Positions 55,995 through 57,274 of a DNA stretch of 57,274 nt are shown piece after piece. Position 1 is the stretch's first letter, and each line of letters begins with the position of its first letter. The position numbers and the translations under genes were made by a program. Source of the stretch: Methylobacterium bullatum (GTDB lineage Bacteria; Pseudomonadota; Alphaproteobacteria; Rhizobiales; Beijerinckiaceae); NCBI RefSeq assembly GCF_014845095.1, contig NZ_NKUG01000126.1, forward strand, positions 1-57,274, written 5' to 3'. Under the pieces are notes generated by a model. It saw only the letters and a program-made list of their open reading frames with translations, was not told where the DNA came from and made no database searches.

Positions 55995-57274
55995 ATGACC
56001 CATCTCAACGAACTCACCCTGGCCGAGGCTCGCGACGGGCTGAAGGCCAAGGATTTCTCGGCGACCGACCTCGCCAAGGCCCATCTCTCGGCGATCGAGG
56101 CGGCGCGCGGCCTCAACGCCTATCTGCTGGAGACGCCCGAGCGCGCCCTGCAGATGGCGGAGGTCTCCGACGCCAAGATCGCCTCCGGCGAGGCCCGGCC
56201 CCTCGAAGGCCTGCCGCTCGGCGTCAAGGACCTGTTCTGCACCCACGGGGTCGCCACCACCGCCGGCTCGAAGATCCTCGAAGGCTTCCAGCCGCATTAC
56301 GAATCGGCCGTGACCCACAATCTGTGGCGCGACGGCGCGGTGATGCTGGGCAAGCTCAACCTCGACGAGTTCGCCATGGGCTCCTCCAACGAGACCTCCG
56401 CCTATGGCGACGTGGTTTCGCCCTGGCGGCGGCAGGAAAACGGAACGCTCTCCGACACGAAGCTGGTGCCGGGCGGCTCCTCCGGCGGGTCGGCCGCTGC
56501 CGTGGCCGCGCATCTGTGCCTTGGCGCCACCGCCACCGATACCGGGGGCTCGATCCGCCAGCCCGCCGCCTTCACCGGCACGGTGGGCATCAAGCCGACC
56601 TACGGGCGCTGCTCGCGCTGGGGCACGGTGGCCTATGCCTCCTCCCTCGACCAGGCCGGCCCCATCGCCCGCACGGTGCGCGACTGCGCCATCCTGCTCG
56701 GCTCCATGTCCGGGGCGGATGCCCGCGACACCACCTGTGCCGACTTGGCCGTGCCGGATTTCGAGGCGGCGGTGGCGCGGGGGGTGAAGGGCCTCACCAT
56801 CGGCATCCCGAAGGAATACCGGGTCGAGGGCATGTCCGCCGAGATCCAGGCGCTCTGGGACAAGGGCGCCGCGATGCTCAAGGATGCGGGCGCCACGATC
56901 CGCGAGATCTCGCTGCCGCACACCCGCTACGCGCTGCCGGCCTATTACATCGTCGCCCCGGCCGAGGCCTCCTCGAATCTGGCCCGCTACGACGGCGTGC
57001 GCTACGGCCTGCGCGTGCCCGGCAAGGACATCGCCGGGATGTACGAGAACACCCGCGCGGCGGGCTTCGGCCGCGAGGTGAAGCGCCGCATCATGATCGG
57101 CACCTACGTGCTCTCGGCCGGCTATTACGACGCCTATTACGTCCGCGCCCAGAAGATCCGCACCCTGATCAAGCGCGATTTCGAACAGGCCTATGCCTCC
57201 GGCGTCGACGCGATCCTGACCCCCGCCACCCCGTCCGCCGCCTTCGGCATCGGCGAGAAGGGACTGGGCGATCC
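55995..57274 (+). CDS. gatA: Amidotransferase subunit A, 3' truncated by window
   Basis: The start and 426 residues are in the window; the C-terminal end lies beyond it. The amidase-signature catalytic residues are visible: Lys78 (GVKDLF), cis-Ser162 ([14 protein letters not shown]) and Ser186 in [10 protein letters not shown]. It delivers ammonia for tRNA transamidation with GatB and GatC. The gene has a GGACAGCAGG leader before the ATG. Confidence 0.95.
   Translation, partial: MTHLNELTLAEARDGLKAKDFSATDLAKAHLSAIEAARGLNAYLLETPERALQMAEVSDAKIASGEARPLEGLPLGVKDLFCTHGVATTAGSKILEGFQPHYESAVTHNLWRDGAVMLGKLNLDEFAMGSSNETSAYGDVVSPWRRQENGTLSDTKLVPGGSSGGSAAAVAAHLCLGATATDTGGSIRQPAAFTGTVGIKPTYGRCSRWGTVAYASSLDQAGPIARTVRDCAILLGSMSGADARDTTCADLAVPDFEAAVARGVKGLTIGIPKEYRVEGMSAEIQALWDKGAAMLKDAGATIREISLPHTRYALPAYYIVAPAEASSNLARYDGVRYGLRVPGKDIAGMYENTRAAGFGREVKRRIMIGTYVLSAGYYDAYYVRAQKIRTLIKRDFEQAYASGVDAILTPATPSAAFGIGEKGLGD

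Overview
The window is high-GC alphaproteobacterial DNA. It most likely comes from Methylobacterium or Methylorubrum (Hyphomicrobiales). The diagnostic block is a nearly complete archaeal-like tetrahydromethanopterin (H4MPT) C1 oxidation cluster: fhcB-A-D-C, a beta-RFAP synthase homolog, mtdB, an ATP-grasp gene (orf5 type), mch, orf7, orf17 and fae. The Irr-type operator before suf, a BchE cyclase (aerobic anoxygenic phototrophy is common in the genus) and a PhoX phosphatase fit this assignment. No rRNA, tRNA, CRISPR array, phage or insertion sequence was recognised. The window opens inside one gene (minus strand) and closes inside gatA (plus strand).

Layout. 1-3527: minus-strand housekeeping genes (TIGR02301-like secreted protein, NUDIX hydrolase, secreted repeat protein, SDR, pdxH). 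3618-7391: lipoprotein, DnaJ-type chaperone, fabI and a polytopic membrane protein. 7415-10386: AAA ATPase, polyphosphate kinase 2 and a histidine phosphatase. 10541-14656: a giant membrane-bound Pls/PosA-type non-ribosomal peptide synthetase, followed by a VapD-type toxin-antitoxin pair. 16085-24642: an iron-sulfur assembly region (cysteine desulfurase, sufB, sufC, sufD, a Yip1-like membrane gene, sufS, sufT-like, an inverted Uma2 gene, sufA) with two tandem ICE/Irr-type palindromes in front. 24673-29999: diguanylate cyclase, DEAD-box helicase, then an NCS1 transporter and a hydantoin/aspartate racemase behind a candidate sigma-54 promoter. 30065-33388: a four-gene unit of membrane protein, winged-helix regulator, second-type uppS and bchE, with the same palindrome ACTTTG-N5-CAAAGT before the first gene and across the start codon of the third. 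33398-39112: small tail-anchored protein, phoX, parE and an outer-membrane beta-barrel protein.

39938-53901 is the methylotrophy block. Fae condenses formaldehyde with H4MPT, MtdB and Mch oxidise methylene- to methenyl- and then formyl-H4MPT, and FhcABCD transfers and hydrolyses the formyl group to formate. The RFAP synthase homolog, the two ATP-grasp proteins, the CitG-like ORF17, the HisA-like TIM barrel and the MfnF/TIGR03123-like ASKHA protein are best read as enzymes making dephospho-H4MPT and methylofuran. 53920-57274 returns to housekeeping genes: ruvX, SMI1/KNR4, gatC and gatA.

The strongest leads are the poly-amino-acid-type synthetase, the duplicated operator linking an undescribed regulator to uppS-bchE, the HisA-like gene in the C1 cofactor block, the Irr-type control of suf, and the candidate sigma-54 promoter before the hydantoin-type genes. 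All functional calls are by eye from motifs and context; no database search was run.
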